From UBA1351 sp964563505 (GTDB lineage Bacteria; Bacillota; Clostridia; Lachnospirales; Vallitaleaceae): a stretch of 64,000 nucleotides of DNA. The first letter of the stretch is position 1, and every line of letters starts with the position of its first letter. This document shows positions 7,203-14,975 of this stretch, piece after piece. The stretch lies in NCBI GenBank assembly GCA_964563505.1, contig CAZLXW010000010.1:1-64000 (forward strand), in the 5' to 3' direction. The notes beneath the pieces were generated by a model, which made no database searches, was not told the origin of the DNA, and saw only the letters and a list, made by a program, of their open reading frames with translations. The position numbers were made by a program, and so were the translations under genes.

Positions 7203-7693
7203 AAATTTCCGGTTAGCATGGTCAAATGAAACGGCATATTCACAGAGGAAAGACTTACTTATAATACAACTTCCTTGATCAGACTGGTTAAAGAATCTGC
7301 GAATAGAATAAATACTGAGAATGCTTATAAAAAAATGGAGTGGTATTTACATCAAATAAAGGCTCTTGAGCTTCCTCAATCACTTTCAATGGGAATTCCA
7401 TTATAGATTTTTTTAAACCCGGTTTTAATCATGAAACGTGGAATAAATATGATGAAAATGATGATATACTCGATTTTACTGAAGTACAAGAATATATTGA
7501 TGTTTTCGAAAAAAAGTTTCCTATTCCCTTAAACGATAAAATATATTTTTATGATATACTTAAACTTGGAATTCTTATCGATTGCTTATGGTATTTTGAA
7601 CGTGGTTCTTATAAAAATTTCTTCGAAAGAAGAAAGATAGAAGCCTTAAATCAGATGGGCAGAAAGCAATTTTATAATCAACTTTTTGCTTAA
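7203..7693 (+). pseudogene. APH/homoserine kinase-like phosphotransferase, C-terminal remnant
   Basis: Three frames are needed to read it: FRLAWSNETAYSQRKDL directly after the IS, then from 7254 SLIRLVKESANRINTENAYKKMEWYLHQIKALELPQSLSMGI (read in two parts), then from 7400 to the TAA at 7691-7693 IIDFFKPGF and ILIDCLWYFERGSYKNFFER, the helical end typical of this kinase family. The catalytic loop and metal-binding segment expected between SLSMGI and the next frame are missing, so there is a deletion as well as frameshifts. The gene was probably dead independently of the IS. Confidence 0.75.
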
Positions 7694-7728
7694 GATTTAA
7701 TTATATCTGACATAGAAAAGAGGTTCTA

Positions 7729-8589
7729 ATGAATAAAAGTGAAGTTATTGAAAAAATCATGGAACAGCAAGATAGTAATGGGTGTTGGAATGTAGAACAT
7801 AACAAAGATAACTATGGCTTTGAACTCACCTATTATGTTCCCACTTATAAATCAACACTTTGGACCTTGGTTTTGTTGGCGGATATTGAAACAGATAGAA
7901 ATAATCAGAGGTTAAAGATACCTTTGAAAATTATTACGGAGCATTTTTGGAATGAAGAATATGGCATCTTTACAATAGGAAAAAGTCACTTTCCTATACC
8001 ATGCCTTAATGGAAACATGATCTATCTCTTGAAATACTTTAATATGAATGAAGACAACAGGATAGAACGTATTGTTGATTTTTTTTCTAAATATCAACGC
8101 TTTGAGGATGGAGATTTCAAAACACCAAAAAGTTTTCCTTATTATTCTAACAAAAGCTGCTATGGAAAACATACATGTTATTGGGGGGTAGTTAAACTGT
8201 TAAAAGGACTTTCTTTTATTCCTAAAGATAATCGTTCAGAAAAGACGCAGTCATTAATTCAAATGTGTATAGATTTTGTTTTAATGCATGAAGTTTGTTA
8301 TAGCTCCCATAATTCTGATAAGCTATTACATCCTATGATTGGACGACTTACAATTCCAAATATGTATAAGTCTGACTTTTTAGAAATTCTGTGGATATTG
8401 TCTAGGGAAAAGGTTAGGTCTGACAAGATGTTGAAAGCACATGAGTTACTAAAGAGTAAAATGAAGAGTGGGGATAAATGGGAATTAGAAAGACAAGTGC
8501 AAAACTTGATTGTTCCAATAACGAAAGAGCGTCTAGGCAATGCGTTAATCACAAAACGAGCTAAAGAAGTGACTACATTTTTGGGTTAG
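7729..8589 (+). CDS. prenyltransferase/squalene-cyclase-fold protein (alpha-alpha toroid)
   Basis: The start at 7729 follows AAGAGGTT. The 286-residue product repeats short helical units with QW-like turns (EQQDSNGCWNV, KYQRFEDGDF), as in the terpenoid cyclase/prenyltransferase toroid superfamily. The DxDD acid motif of class II terpene cyclases and the QxxDxxW-rich spacing of true squalene cyclases are not seen, so a cyclase activity is not claimed. Related stand-alone proteins in Clostridia are annotated only by fold. It is a single gene, with a 156-bp regulatory gap before the SatD operon. Confidence 0.6.
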   Translation: MNKSEVIEKIMEQQDSNGCWNVEHNKDNYGFELTYYVPTYKSTLWTLVLLADIETDRNNQRLKIPLKIITEHFWNEEYGIFTIGKSHFPIPCLNGNMIYLLKYFNMNEDNRIERIVDFFSKYQRFEDGDFKTPKSFPYYSNKSCYGKHTCYWGVVKLLKGLSFIPKDNRSEKTQSLIQMCIDFVLMHEVCYSSHNSDKLLHPMIGRLTIPNMYKSDFLEILWILSREKVRSDKMLKAHELLKSKMKSGDKWELERQVQNLIVPITKERLGNALITKRAKEVTTFLG

Positions 8590-8622
8590 GAGTTTGGATT
8601 TCATGATCATGCTTATTAAACG

Positions 8623-8696
8623 GCATAAACATAATTATGCTTTTAAAAGCGCATAAAAGCAAATATGCTCTTGATAATGCATAAATTAAATGATAC
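8623..8696 (+). promoter_or_regulatory. three GCATAA iterons at 28-bp spacing (putative SatD operator)
   Basis: GCATAAACATAATTATGC (8623-8640) and GCATAAAAGCAAATATGC (8651-8668) are 18-bp imperfect palindromes. A third GCATAA starts at 8679 with a degenerate right half, exactly 28 bp further on. A possible fourth partial copy ends ATGC at 8612. The third copy lies inside the spacer of the candidate promoter 8671-8699, a layout expected for repression or autoregulation. The binding protein is inferred to be the HTH-bearing SatD encoded just downstream. Confidence 0.65.
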
Positions 8697-8699
8697 ACT
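8671..8699 (+). promoter_or_regulatory. candidate promoter of the satD operon
   Basis: TTGATA (8671-8676), a 17-bp spacer and TACACT (8694-8699) give a reasonable vegetative promoter about 45 bp before the satD start. It overlaps the third GCATAA iteron. Confidence 0.5.
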
Positions 8700-8745
8700 A
8701 TTATTGAAGCATTTTATTTTGTTTTTCTCTAGGAAAGGAGTAAAT

Positions 8746-9417
8746 ATGTATTGTGCAATAATAGGTGACATCGTTAAATCAAAAAATATTAGTAAACGCC
8801 AACAATTACAAACAGATCTAGAAGAAGTTTTGGATTATATAAATACAAAATATCATTCCGTTATAGCAGCGAAATTTACGATAACATTAGGCGATGAATT
8901 TCAAGGACTATTAAGTAGTCCGGAAGTTTTAATGGATATAGTGGATTATATTAAAGTGCATTTGCATCCAATAAAGGTTAGGTTCGGAATTGGTTTTGGC
9001 GATATGTCAACAGAAATAAAAAGTATAGCGATAGGGGCAGATGGCCCGGCTTATCACGTCGCTAGAGAAGCAATAAACACAGTGAAAAAAGGCGATACAA
9101 AACATGAACAATCCAATAAAGATATTTTGATTTATTCGGATAGTACAAAGGATGGCCTATATGACCGTTTAGATGTTGTAAACTCTATTCTAGCTGTTTG
9201 TTTTTTCATCGAAAGCAAATGGTCAGATAAGCAAAGAGAAATAATAAAGCATCTTATGGAAGATGCTAAGTCACAGACTGAATTGGCAAATTTATACAAT
9301 ATAGAACAATCGAGTATAAGTAGGAGAATTGAAAGATCAGGATATTATGCATATAAAGAGGCTAAACATGAAGCAAACAAATTAGTGATCAGTTATTGGG
9401 AGGAACTTAATGGATAA
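8746..9417 (+). CDS. satD: SatD family protein
   Basis: The start at 8746 is set by GGAAAGGAG at 8732-8740; earlier in-frame starts lack one. The N-terminus MYCAIIGDIVKSKNI and the block ITLGDEFQGLL are typical of the SatD family, which has a nucleotide-cyclase-like fold. The C-terminus carries a helix-turn-helix (QTELANLYNIEQSSISRRIE, about residues 178-198), suggesting a DNA-binding regulator that senses a small ligand. It overlaps the DUF3307 gene by 8 bp; the two families commonly travel together. The biological role is not established, and autoregulation through the upstream iterons is inferred. Confidence 0.8.
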   Translation: MYCAIIGDIVKSKNISKRQQLQTDLEEVLDYINTKYHSVIAAKFTITLGDEFQGLLSSPEVLMDIVDYIKVHLHPIKVRFGIGFGDMSTEIKSIAIGADGPAYHVAREAINTVKKGDTKHEQSNKDILIYSDSTKDGLYDRLDVVNSILAVCFFIESKWSDKQREIIKHLMEDAKSQTELANLYNIEQSSISRRIERSGYYAYKEAKHEANKLVISYWEELNG

Positions 9418-10186
9418 AAATATGTTTTTGATTTTGCTATTTGTACATATTGTGGGAGACTTTTACCTGCAAACGGAAAATATGGCAGAGAAAAAGAAAA
9501 CCCATTTTTCTTACCTCGGATTACATTTCTTATCCATTATTCTATTAACAATTGCGAGTGTATTCGCCTTCTATAAAAAAGAAATGTTATGGTATTTAGC
9601 TGCATTTATACTTTCACATATCTTAATTGATACAATCAAGTACATAATAACTTCAAAAATGGCAAACAAGAACACAAGTGCAAGATTATATTGGGTTGAT
9701 CAAATGTTACATATTGCAGTCATATTAATAATATCTATCATATACAGAGCAAATAATCCACTTCTTGATACGTGGCATATTTTTTCATTCTCAGGAAAAT
9801 TCCCAAGGGATATTGCTAAATATATACTCATTGTGTTGATGATTTTGAAACCTACAAATATAACCTTTAGAGAACTTTTTAGCCATATTAAACCCAATAG
9901 TAGAGACGTTAATGATGATTTTAATAACCTTAAAATAGTGGGGGTTTCAATAAAGGAAGAAACATATAATATTGGAAAGCTCGTAGGCAATATGGAAAGA
10001 TTATTAGTGGTTATATTATTATCATTAGGGCAATATACAGCCATCGGATTGGTCTTTACAGCAAAGTCAATTACGAGATATGAAAAAATAACAAAGGATA
10101 AAGTGTTTGCAGAATACTATTTATTAGGTACTTTATTTAGTATGCTTGCGACAATAATCGTATTTATAGCATTGTATAATCTTTAA
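9410..10186 (+). CDS. DUF3307 membrane protein
   Basis: The N-terminus LLFVHIVGDFYLQTENMAEKK is the signature of DUF3307, and HILIDTIKYIITSK follows. Of 258 residues most are hydrophobic, with about six or seven membrane helices. Conserved His and Asp residues in the first helix (H at residue 13, D at 17) and in HILIDTIK recall membrane metal-dependent hydrolases, but no activity is known. It overlaps satD by 8 bp and so is translationally coupled to it. The ribosome binding site GGGAGG lies inside satD. Confidence 0.8.
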   Translation: MDKNMFLILLFVHIVGDFYLQTENMAEKKKTHFSYLGLHFLSIILLTIASVFAFYKKEMLWYLAAFILSHILIDTIKYIITSKMANKNTSARLYWVDQMLHIAVILIISIIYRANNPLLDTWHIFSFSGKFPRDIAKYILIVLMILKPTNITFRELFSHIKPNSRDVNDDFNNLKIVGVSIKEETYNIGKLVGNMERLLVVILLSLGQYTAIGLVFTAKSITRYEKITKDKVFAEYYLLGTLFSMLATIIVFIALYNL

Positions 10187-10211
10187 TATGTAGAATTAGA
10201 AGGGAACGCAT

Positions 10212-10643
10212 ATGAATGAAAACGGTCAACACAAACAGAATTTAATTATTGTATTATTCGTCGTGATTTTGATCTTTGGCTATAGTGTGAGCAAAGGCAG
10301 GACAGAATTACTCGAAAGCAGAATAATGAATTTACATAATGAGGTAAGTGATTTAAACAGGAAAATGGACAATTTAGAACATTCTATTGAGGATGAGTTC
10401 GCTAGGATACAAGAAGAAACATTTAATCTAGTGAGTGCATTTGATTATAGGTATTTGAAAATAGATAAGGAAAAGGGAACTATCTCTGTTCAAGTTCAAA
10501 CTGAGCTTAAGGAAAAGAAAAAAGAAAGTGATATTATTTTAGTCGTATCGGATGATTCAGGTGAAGCCCAAGAAGTAATAATGAAGCAAATAATTATACA
10601 ATCAACCTTATCGAAGATTCAGTCGATGATTCAAAACAACTAA
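10212..10643 (+). CDS. membrane-anchored coiled-coil protein (possibly 5' part of a split gene)
   Basis: The start at 10212 follows AGAAGGGA. Residues 11-27 form a single N-terminal membrane helix, then LESRIMNLHNEVSDLNRK and on to about residue 75 is a coiled coil, then a beta-rich start (TISVQVQTELKEK). The last about 25 residues change character. In the frame of the next gene the same DNA reads NNEANNYTINLIEDSVDDS, which fits the beta-rich domain better, so a frameshift near 10570-10585 probably separates the two. No family is recognised; it is the third gene of the satD operon. Confidence 0.6.
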   Translation: MNENGQHKQNLIIVLFVVILIFGYSVSKGRTELLESRIMNLHNEVSDLNRKMDNLEHSIEDEFARIQEETFNLVSAFDYRYLKIDKEKGTISVQVQTELKEKKKESDIILVVSDDSGEAQEVIMKQIIIQSTLSKIQSMIQNN

Positions 10644-10645
10644 AT

Positions 10646-11212
10646 ATGGATACATATGTTATTGACTTGCAACATCAACTCGAGGACAAACGTATAGAAG
10701 TCATTGAAAACACAGCAGGAACAAATAATAAAAGAATGTTTTACAATATACAATTTAGAGTCAATGACTTTGGAATAGAAGCTTTTGAAATGGAATCAGC
10801 AACATTTGTTATAGAAAGCTATGCATATGATGAAAAAGCAGATAGTCAAATGGATGCGCCTATTTATAAAACAGATGTAAGCGACGAATTATATAAATAC
10901 ATAGAACTCAGTGAAAAACAAAAAACGATGGTTGCCGAAGGCGAATTACTGGTTGAAATACCAAATGACTTAATGGATAATTTTTTTGGCTCAATAATTT
11001 CTGAAGAAACGCCAGAGAGGAAAAAAAGGACAAAGGCTGAAGATAAGCACAACAATCTAATCTTTGATGAAAATGCAAATGAAGAACACTTTATTTTTCA
11101 AAAGGTGATGATATATGATGAATACGAAGATATAAATCTTGCTGAAGTTAAAGACCAAGTGCAAGGATATTTAATCATTGAGTTTAAAGACGGTAAGAAA
11201 ATACGCGTGTAG
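10646..11212 (+). CDS. beta-rich extracytoplasmic-type domain (possibly 3' part of a split gene)
   Basis: ATG 10646 lies 2 bp after the previous stop without a clear ribosome binding site, and the frame is open upstream to about 10562. The 188 residues show alternating strands with acidic, polar loops (VFIES-type and LIIEFKDGKK at the end) and an Arg/Lys patch near ERKKRTKAED. There is no signal or membrane segment of its own. Joined to 10212-10643 it would make a protein of about 330 residues with one membrane helix, a coiled coil and a beta domain. Function unknown. Confidence 0.55.
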   Translation: MDTYVIDLQHQLEDKRIEVIENTAGTNNKRMFYNIQFRVNDFGIEAFEMESATFVIESYAYDEKADSQMDAPIYKTDVSDELYKYIELSEKQKTMVAEGELLVEIPNDLMDNFFGSIISEETPERKKRTKAEDKHNNLIFDENANEEHFIFQKVMIYDEYEDINLAEVKDQVQGYLIIEFKDGKKIRV

Positions 11213-11243
11213 TTAATTGAATCGTAAGGGGAGGTTAAAAATT

Positions 11244-11702
11244 ATGACTAGAAGAGAAGAGGCAATGGTATTGTTTGAAGATGGCTTTAACTGTTGTCAG
11301 GCTGTATTTAGTGTGTTTTCAGAAGAATTATTAATCGACAAAGAATTGGCCTTGAAAATTGCTACAGGATTTGGCGGTGGTGCTAGAAATGGAGAACTTT
11401 GTGGTGCTGTATCCGGGGCATTAATGGTTCTTGGTTTGAAAGAAGGGCATTGTATTAAAGGAGATACTGAGAGGAAAGCTAGATCCTATGAACTAGCTAA
11501 GGAATTCACGGACAGATTTACAGAAGCACAAGGTGATATCGTTTGTAAGAATTTGTTAGGATATGATCTATCTAAACCGGATGAACGCGAAATTCTACTT
11601 GATAAAGGCTTATTTAAATCTGAATGTCCCAAATACATAGGATGTGCTATCGAAATATTGGAGAACATGATTGCTTCTATGGAGGTGACCCATGAAAATT
11701 GA
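11244..11702 (+). CDS. C_GCAxxG_C_C family (possible redox) protein
   Basis: The start at 11244 follows AAGGGGAGG. The 152-residue protein has the family pattern: Cys pair in GFNCCQAVF, then GFGGGARNGELCGAVSGALM (the GCA-like turn), CIKGD, IVCKNLLG, and ECPKYIGCAIEILE. Members are cytoplasmic, Cys-rich and often annotated as redox-active or split-soret-like; no reaction is established. It overlaps the VOC gene by 11 bp, so the pair is probably co-translated. Confidence 0.85.
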   Translation: MTRREEAMVLFEDGFNCCQAVFSVFSEELLIDKELALKIATGFGGGARNGELCGAVSGALMVLGLKEGHCIKGDTERKARSYELAKEFTDRFTEAQGDIVCKNLLGYDLSKPDEREILLDKGLFKSECPKYIGCAIEILENMIASMEVTHEN

Positions 11703-12081
11703 ACACTTGGCTATATGGACAGATAATATAGAAAAACTCAAAGCTTTTTATGTGACATATTTTGATGCAAGATCAAATCAAAAATATATTAACAAAAATA
11801 CGAAGTTTGAATCCTATTTTTTATCATTTTCTGAAGGATGTCGAATAGAAATAATGCAGAAACCGTCAGTTCAAGATAAATATGAGGATGAGAGTAAGAA
11901 TTATAAAGGGTTAACACATTTAGCTATATCCGTTGGAAGTGAAGCCCAAGTGCTTTCATTAACAAATCGTTTGAGAGAAGATGGATATAACATATTAAGT
12001 GAACCGAGAGTTACCGGTGATGGATATTTTGAAAGTGTTATAGGTGACCCGGATGGAAACCGAATAGAAATAACGGTTTAA
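11692..12081 (+). CDS. VOC superfamily (glyoxalase/dioxygenase-like) protein
   Basis: This 129-residue single-domain protein shows the paired beta-alpha-beta-beta-beta modules of the vicinal oxygen chelate fold: IEHLAIWTDNIEKLKAFY at the start, FLSFSEGCRIEIM, LTHLAISVGSE, and the end FESVIGDPDGNRIEI. The likely metal ligands His4, Glu in CRIEIM, His in THLAIS and Glu in NRIEIT are all present, so it may be catalytically active, for example as a lactoylglutathione-lyase-like enzyme; the substrate is unknown. GGAGGTGACCC precedes the start. Confidence 0.8.
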   Translation: MKIEHLAIWTDNIEKLKAFYVTYFDARSNQKYINKNTKFESYFLSFSEGCRIEIMQKPSVQDKYEDESKNYKGLTHLAISVGSEAQVLSLTNRLREDGYNILSEPRVTGDGYFESVIGDPDGNRIEITV

Positions 12082-12095
12082 ACAAGGAGGCAAAT

Positions 12096-12626
12096 ATGAA
12101 GTATATTGCACTGCTCAGAGGAATTAATGTAGGTGGAAACCGAAAAGTGGAAATGAAGAGACTGAAAGCAATGCTTGAATCCATTGGATATACTAATGTT
12201 AGTACATATTTAAACTCAGGCAATGCAATGTTTGAATCAAATCTAGCTCAAGAGGAAATTTTGAAAGCTATATCGAAGGCTTTTACGGATGAGTTTGGAT
12301 ATGAAATACCAATCCTAATTAAAACGCTGGGAGAGATAGAAGCCATTGTAGCTGCAATTCCTAAGGAGTGGCAGAATAATAAAGACGAGAAGACAGATGT
12401 AGCCTTTTTGTTTCCGGAAATAGACTCAGAAAAAACAATAGATGAACTTCCGGTAAAAAGAGAATATGTCGATTTTATTTATATTAAGGGCGCGATTATC
12501 TGGCATATTATGAAGAAAGACTACAACAAAAGTCAGCTAAATAAATTGGTTAGTCGAAAATTGTATCAGCTTATGACTGTAAGAAATGTTAATACGGCTA
12601 GATTTCTTGGGGACTATAAACCTTAA
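12096..12626 (+). CDS. DUF1697 family protein
   Basis: The start at 12096 follows AAGGAGGCAAAT. The N-terminus YIALLRGINVGGNRKVEMKR and the block TYLNSGNAMFES are diagnostic of DUF1697. The 176-residue length is normal for the family. These are small cytoplasmic alpha/beta proteins of unknown function, widespread and often near VOC or GNAT genes. It probably shares a transcript with the two genes before it. Confidence 0.85.
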   Translation: MKYIALLRGINVGGNRKVEMKRLKAMLESIGYTNVSTYLNSGNAMFESNLAQEEILKAISKAFTDEFGYEIPILIKTLGEIEAIVAAIPKEWQNNKDEKTDVAFLFPEIDSEKTIDELPVKREYVDFIYIKGAIIWHIMKKDYNKSQLNKLVSRKLYQLMTVRNVNTARFLGDYKP

Positions 12627-12663
12627 ACTATAACTTATGTTGCAATTTGAAATGAGGTAATAT

Positions 12664-13170
12664 ATGAGTGAAAGACAATATCCATGGAGAAGATTCTTTG
12701 CAAGATCTATAGATATTTCTGTAATATCATCATTAATATTGATACCATACGTACAATTATCCGAACGACTATATTCTCCATATTTTCAAAGTATCTTAAG
12801 AACACTTATTGTTATGCTGATACTTTTTATTGCAGAAACAATAATGCTATCTTTGATGGGTACTACTTTAGGAAAAAGGATCTTAAATATTAAAGTAATT
12901 GCAATTCATGATTCGAGTATATGTTTTACAAACGCATTAAAAAGAAGCTTTTTTGTATATATGCGTGGGCAAGCTTTTGGATTACCTATTATATCCTTAT
13001 TTACAGAGCTTGATTCTTATTATGAATTAAGAGATAATGGAAGTACTTCTTGGGATGATAAAGCTGATACTAAAGTTTTATATGATAAAATTGGGATTAT
13101 TAGAGTGATCATAGCAATGCTGTTAATAATTAGTCCGGGATTAATAAGTATAATGGTTTATGTATTATAA
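12664..13170 (+). CDS. RDD family membrane protein
   Basis: RDD proteins are named for conserved Arg-Asp-Asp; here RRFFARSIDISVISS contains the Arg and Asp at the start of the first membrane helix. GTTLGKRILNIKV after helix 2 and DNGSTSWDDKADTKV near the end are further family hallmarks. About four membrane segments fit 168 residues. The family is of uncertain function (some members act in ion transport). AATGAGGTAATAT precedes the start. Confidence 0.8.
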   Translation: MSERQYPWRRFFARSIDISVISSLILIPYVQLSERLYSPYFQSILRTLIVMLILFIAETIMLSLMGTTLGKRILNIKVIAIHDSSICFTNALKRSFFVYMRGQAFGLPIISLFTELDSYYELRDNGSTSWDDKADTKVLYDKIGIIRVIIAMLLIISPGLISIMVYVL

Positions 13171-13186
13171 TATAGGGGGATTGAAT

Positions 13187-13792
13187 ATGAATAAAGAAAT
13201 ATTCAATGATTTTCAATGGATGAATGAAAGTGATATGCGCTTTGAAGATAATAGATTGGTGATTTATGCCCCGGCAGAAAGTGATTTTTTCTGCAATACG
13301 GGTGTAGTTTCTGAAACTGGTATAACACCGGAATCATTATGTAATGCACCTTTTTATTATAGGGTGGTAACCGGAGATTTTGTCATGCGGGTTCAAGTAT
13401 CTCATGATTTTATAGACACCTATGATGCGGCTACCATTATGGTTATGCAAGATTTGAAAGTATGGGCAAAAGCATGTTTTGAAAAAACCGATTTTGATAC
13501 TCACGCTGTTGTGAGTGTGGTGACCAATCAGACATCTGATGATGCCAATGGATGTAATATTCAAGGGAATACAGTATGGTTGCAAGTGGCCAGAGTAGGC
13601 AACTCGTTTTCTTTCCATTATTCAATTGACGGTGTGAAATTTGACATGATGCGTTATTTTTCATTGCCTGTTGAAGCCACAATTAAGCTTGGATTGGTTG
13701 CTCAAGCACCTTTGGGAAAAGGTGGCAACCGGTATTATGAGAATTTGACCATTGAGCATAAAACTGTAAAAAATATCCGTTTTGGTAATTAA
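13187..13792 (+). CDS. DUF1349 domain protein
   Basis: The start at 13187 is set by GGGGGA at 13175-13180; an upstream in-frame ATG at 13160 lies inside the RDD gene. The product has the concanavalin-like DUF1349 sandwich: VTGDFVMRVQVSHDF, DAATIMVMQD and FEKTDFDTHAVVSVVTNQ near the end of the core. It is 201 residues long and has no signal peptide, so it is cytoplasmic here. The family is related to carbohydrate-binding folds; ligand unknown. It converges with the recombinase gene, 11 bp away, with no hairpin between. Confidence 0.8.
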   Translation: MNKEIFNDFQWMNESDMRFEDNRLVIYAPAESDFFCNTGVVSETGITPESLCNAPFYYRVVTGDFVMRVQVSHDFIDTYDAATIMVMQDLKVWAKACFEKTDFDTHAVVSVVTNQTSDDANGCNIQGNTVWLQVARVGNSFSFHYSIDGVKFDMMRYFSLPVEATIKLGLVAQAPLGKGGNRYYENLTIEHKTVKNIRFGN

Positions 13793-13803
13793 TGGATAAT
13801 AAA

Positions 13804-14865
13804 TCATTTCTCCCGGCGCAAGACAACGGCTTTTGCGGCTTTTCTGCGACGTTCATCTTCAATCTCAGCATAGTGTTTTTTGGTTGTGTTGACATCTTGG
13901 TGACCTAAGACATCCGCAACCAGGTAGATGTCACCGGTTTCTTGATATAATGCCGTGCCATAAGTCGACCGTAATTTGTGGGGCGATATATTTTTTAAGG
14001 ATGTTACCAGCTTTGAATACTTTTTGACCAGGTTTTGAACGCTTCGTACACTTAATCGGCGATCTTGCAAGGATAAGAATAAGGCGTCTTCATGGCCGGA
14101 TTGTGGGAGGATTTTTTTGCGTTCTTCTAAATAATCAAGAAGGGCGTCCGCAACTTCGTCGCCAAAGTAAATAATGACTTCGTTACCACCTTTTCGAATA
14201 ATTCGCAAACCATTTTTTGAAAAATCAATATCATCAATATTCAGTCCGACACATTCGCTGACACGTAATCCGGTGCCCAATAAGAGGGTAATTAAGGCTA
14301 AATCACGAATGCGTGTCTTTTTATGATATTCTTTTTCTTTTTTGGTTAAAGCGTCTCCGGATTCGACCATATCTAAAAAATCAGCAACTTCATTGGCCTC
14401 TAATCGAACGATGTGTTTGTTGTGGATCTTTGGAAGGTCAACGAGAACGGCCGGATTAAAGGTTATTTTTTGTTTCTTATAGTAATAGTTGTAGAAGCTT
14501 CTTAAAGAGGCTAATTTGCGCAATTTAGCGCGCTCTTGATTGCTTCGCTCTGTCATCTCTTCGGCGGAGGAGGTATTGTTATAATAGGACAGATAATCCA
14601 AATAATATTCAATATCATCGGGAGTAACTTTTTCTAAACGCTCAACAGGGAACGTCTGTATGGAGACATCACTAAATGCTTCAAGCTCTGTTGTGATGAA
14701 CGTGAAAAAAACATTTAAATCATATGCGTATGCAATACGTGTCTTTGAAGCTGTTGTGTGTTCAATGCCACGAAAAAATTCGTAGGTAAATGGTGGGAGT
14801 TTTTTTATTAAGCGTCGTAATTTAATAGTATCGTTATGTGTCGATTGTTCATGGTAATTGGCCAT
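13804..14865 (-). CDS. tyrosine recombinase (XerC/D-like)
   Basis: This 353-residue phage-integrase-family enzyme has an N-terminal SAM-like core-binding domain (residues about 20-135) and a catalytic domain. Catalytic residues visible in order are Arg in LLGTGLRVSECVGL, Lys in IIRKGGNEV, His and Arg in ISPHKLRSTYG, His in VLGHQDVNTT and nucleophile Tyr in KKHYAEIED. It lacks the extra segment of integron integrases between the Arg and HxxR motifs, so it is not IntI. It stands alone at the border between the accessory region and the conserved pyr cluster and could be a chromosomal Xer-type enzyme or a mobile-element integrase. Confidence 0.85.
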   Translation of the reverse strand: MANYHEQSTHNDTIKLRRLIKKLPPFTYEFFRGIEHTTASKTRIAYAYDLNVFFTFITTELEAFSDVSIQTFPVERLEKVTPDDIEYYLDYLSYYNNTSSAEEMTERSNQERAKLRKLASLRSFYNYYYKKQKITFNPAVLVDLPKIHNKHIVRLEANEVADFLDMVESGDALTKKEKEYHKKTRIRDLALITLLLGTGLRVSECVGLNIDDIDFSKNGLRIIRKGGNEVIIYFGDEVADALLDYLEERKKILPQSGHEDALFLSLQDRRLSVRSVQNLVKKYSKLVTSLKNISPHKLRSTYGTALYQETGDIYLVADVLGHQDVNTTKKHYAEIEDERRRKAAKAVVLRREK

Positions 14866-14938
14866 AGAAGCATCCTTTCTAATTGATTTTCTTATAACTA
14901 TTCGTTAAAGTTGTGTTTCGCGCATAGTTGCATCTTTC

Positions 14939-14970
14939 CACATAAAGTACTTTTTCAAGTACTCTATGTG
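14939..14970. repeat. inverted repeat after pyrC
   Basis: CACATAAAGTACTT and AAGTACTCTATGTG pair over 14 bp with one mismatch around a 4-nt loop. On the minus strand it begins 5 nt after the pyrC stop and is not followed by a T-run, so termination would be weak. An operator for the recombinase promoter is an alternative. Confidence 0.5.
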
Positions 14971-14975
14971 ACACA

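Noticed and set aside
5392..7210. 8-bp target-site duplication of the ISL3 element
   Set aside because: GAACGAAA on the left and AAATTTCC on the right do not match at any offset tried.
8623..8696. Short CRISPR array or plasmid-type origin
   Set aside because: Only three short 6-bp-core repeats with differing flanks; spacing and position over a promoter fit an operator better.
13337..13895. Minus-strand ORFs opposite the DUF1349 gene
   Set aside because: The + strand protein has clear family motifs and a ribosome binding site; the others have neither.
13804..14865. Integron integrase for the cassette array
   Set aside because: Catalytic residues of a tyrosine recombinase are present, but the extra integron-specific segment between the Arg and HxxR motifs is absent, and it lies 9.6 kb from the array.
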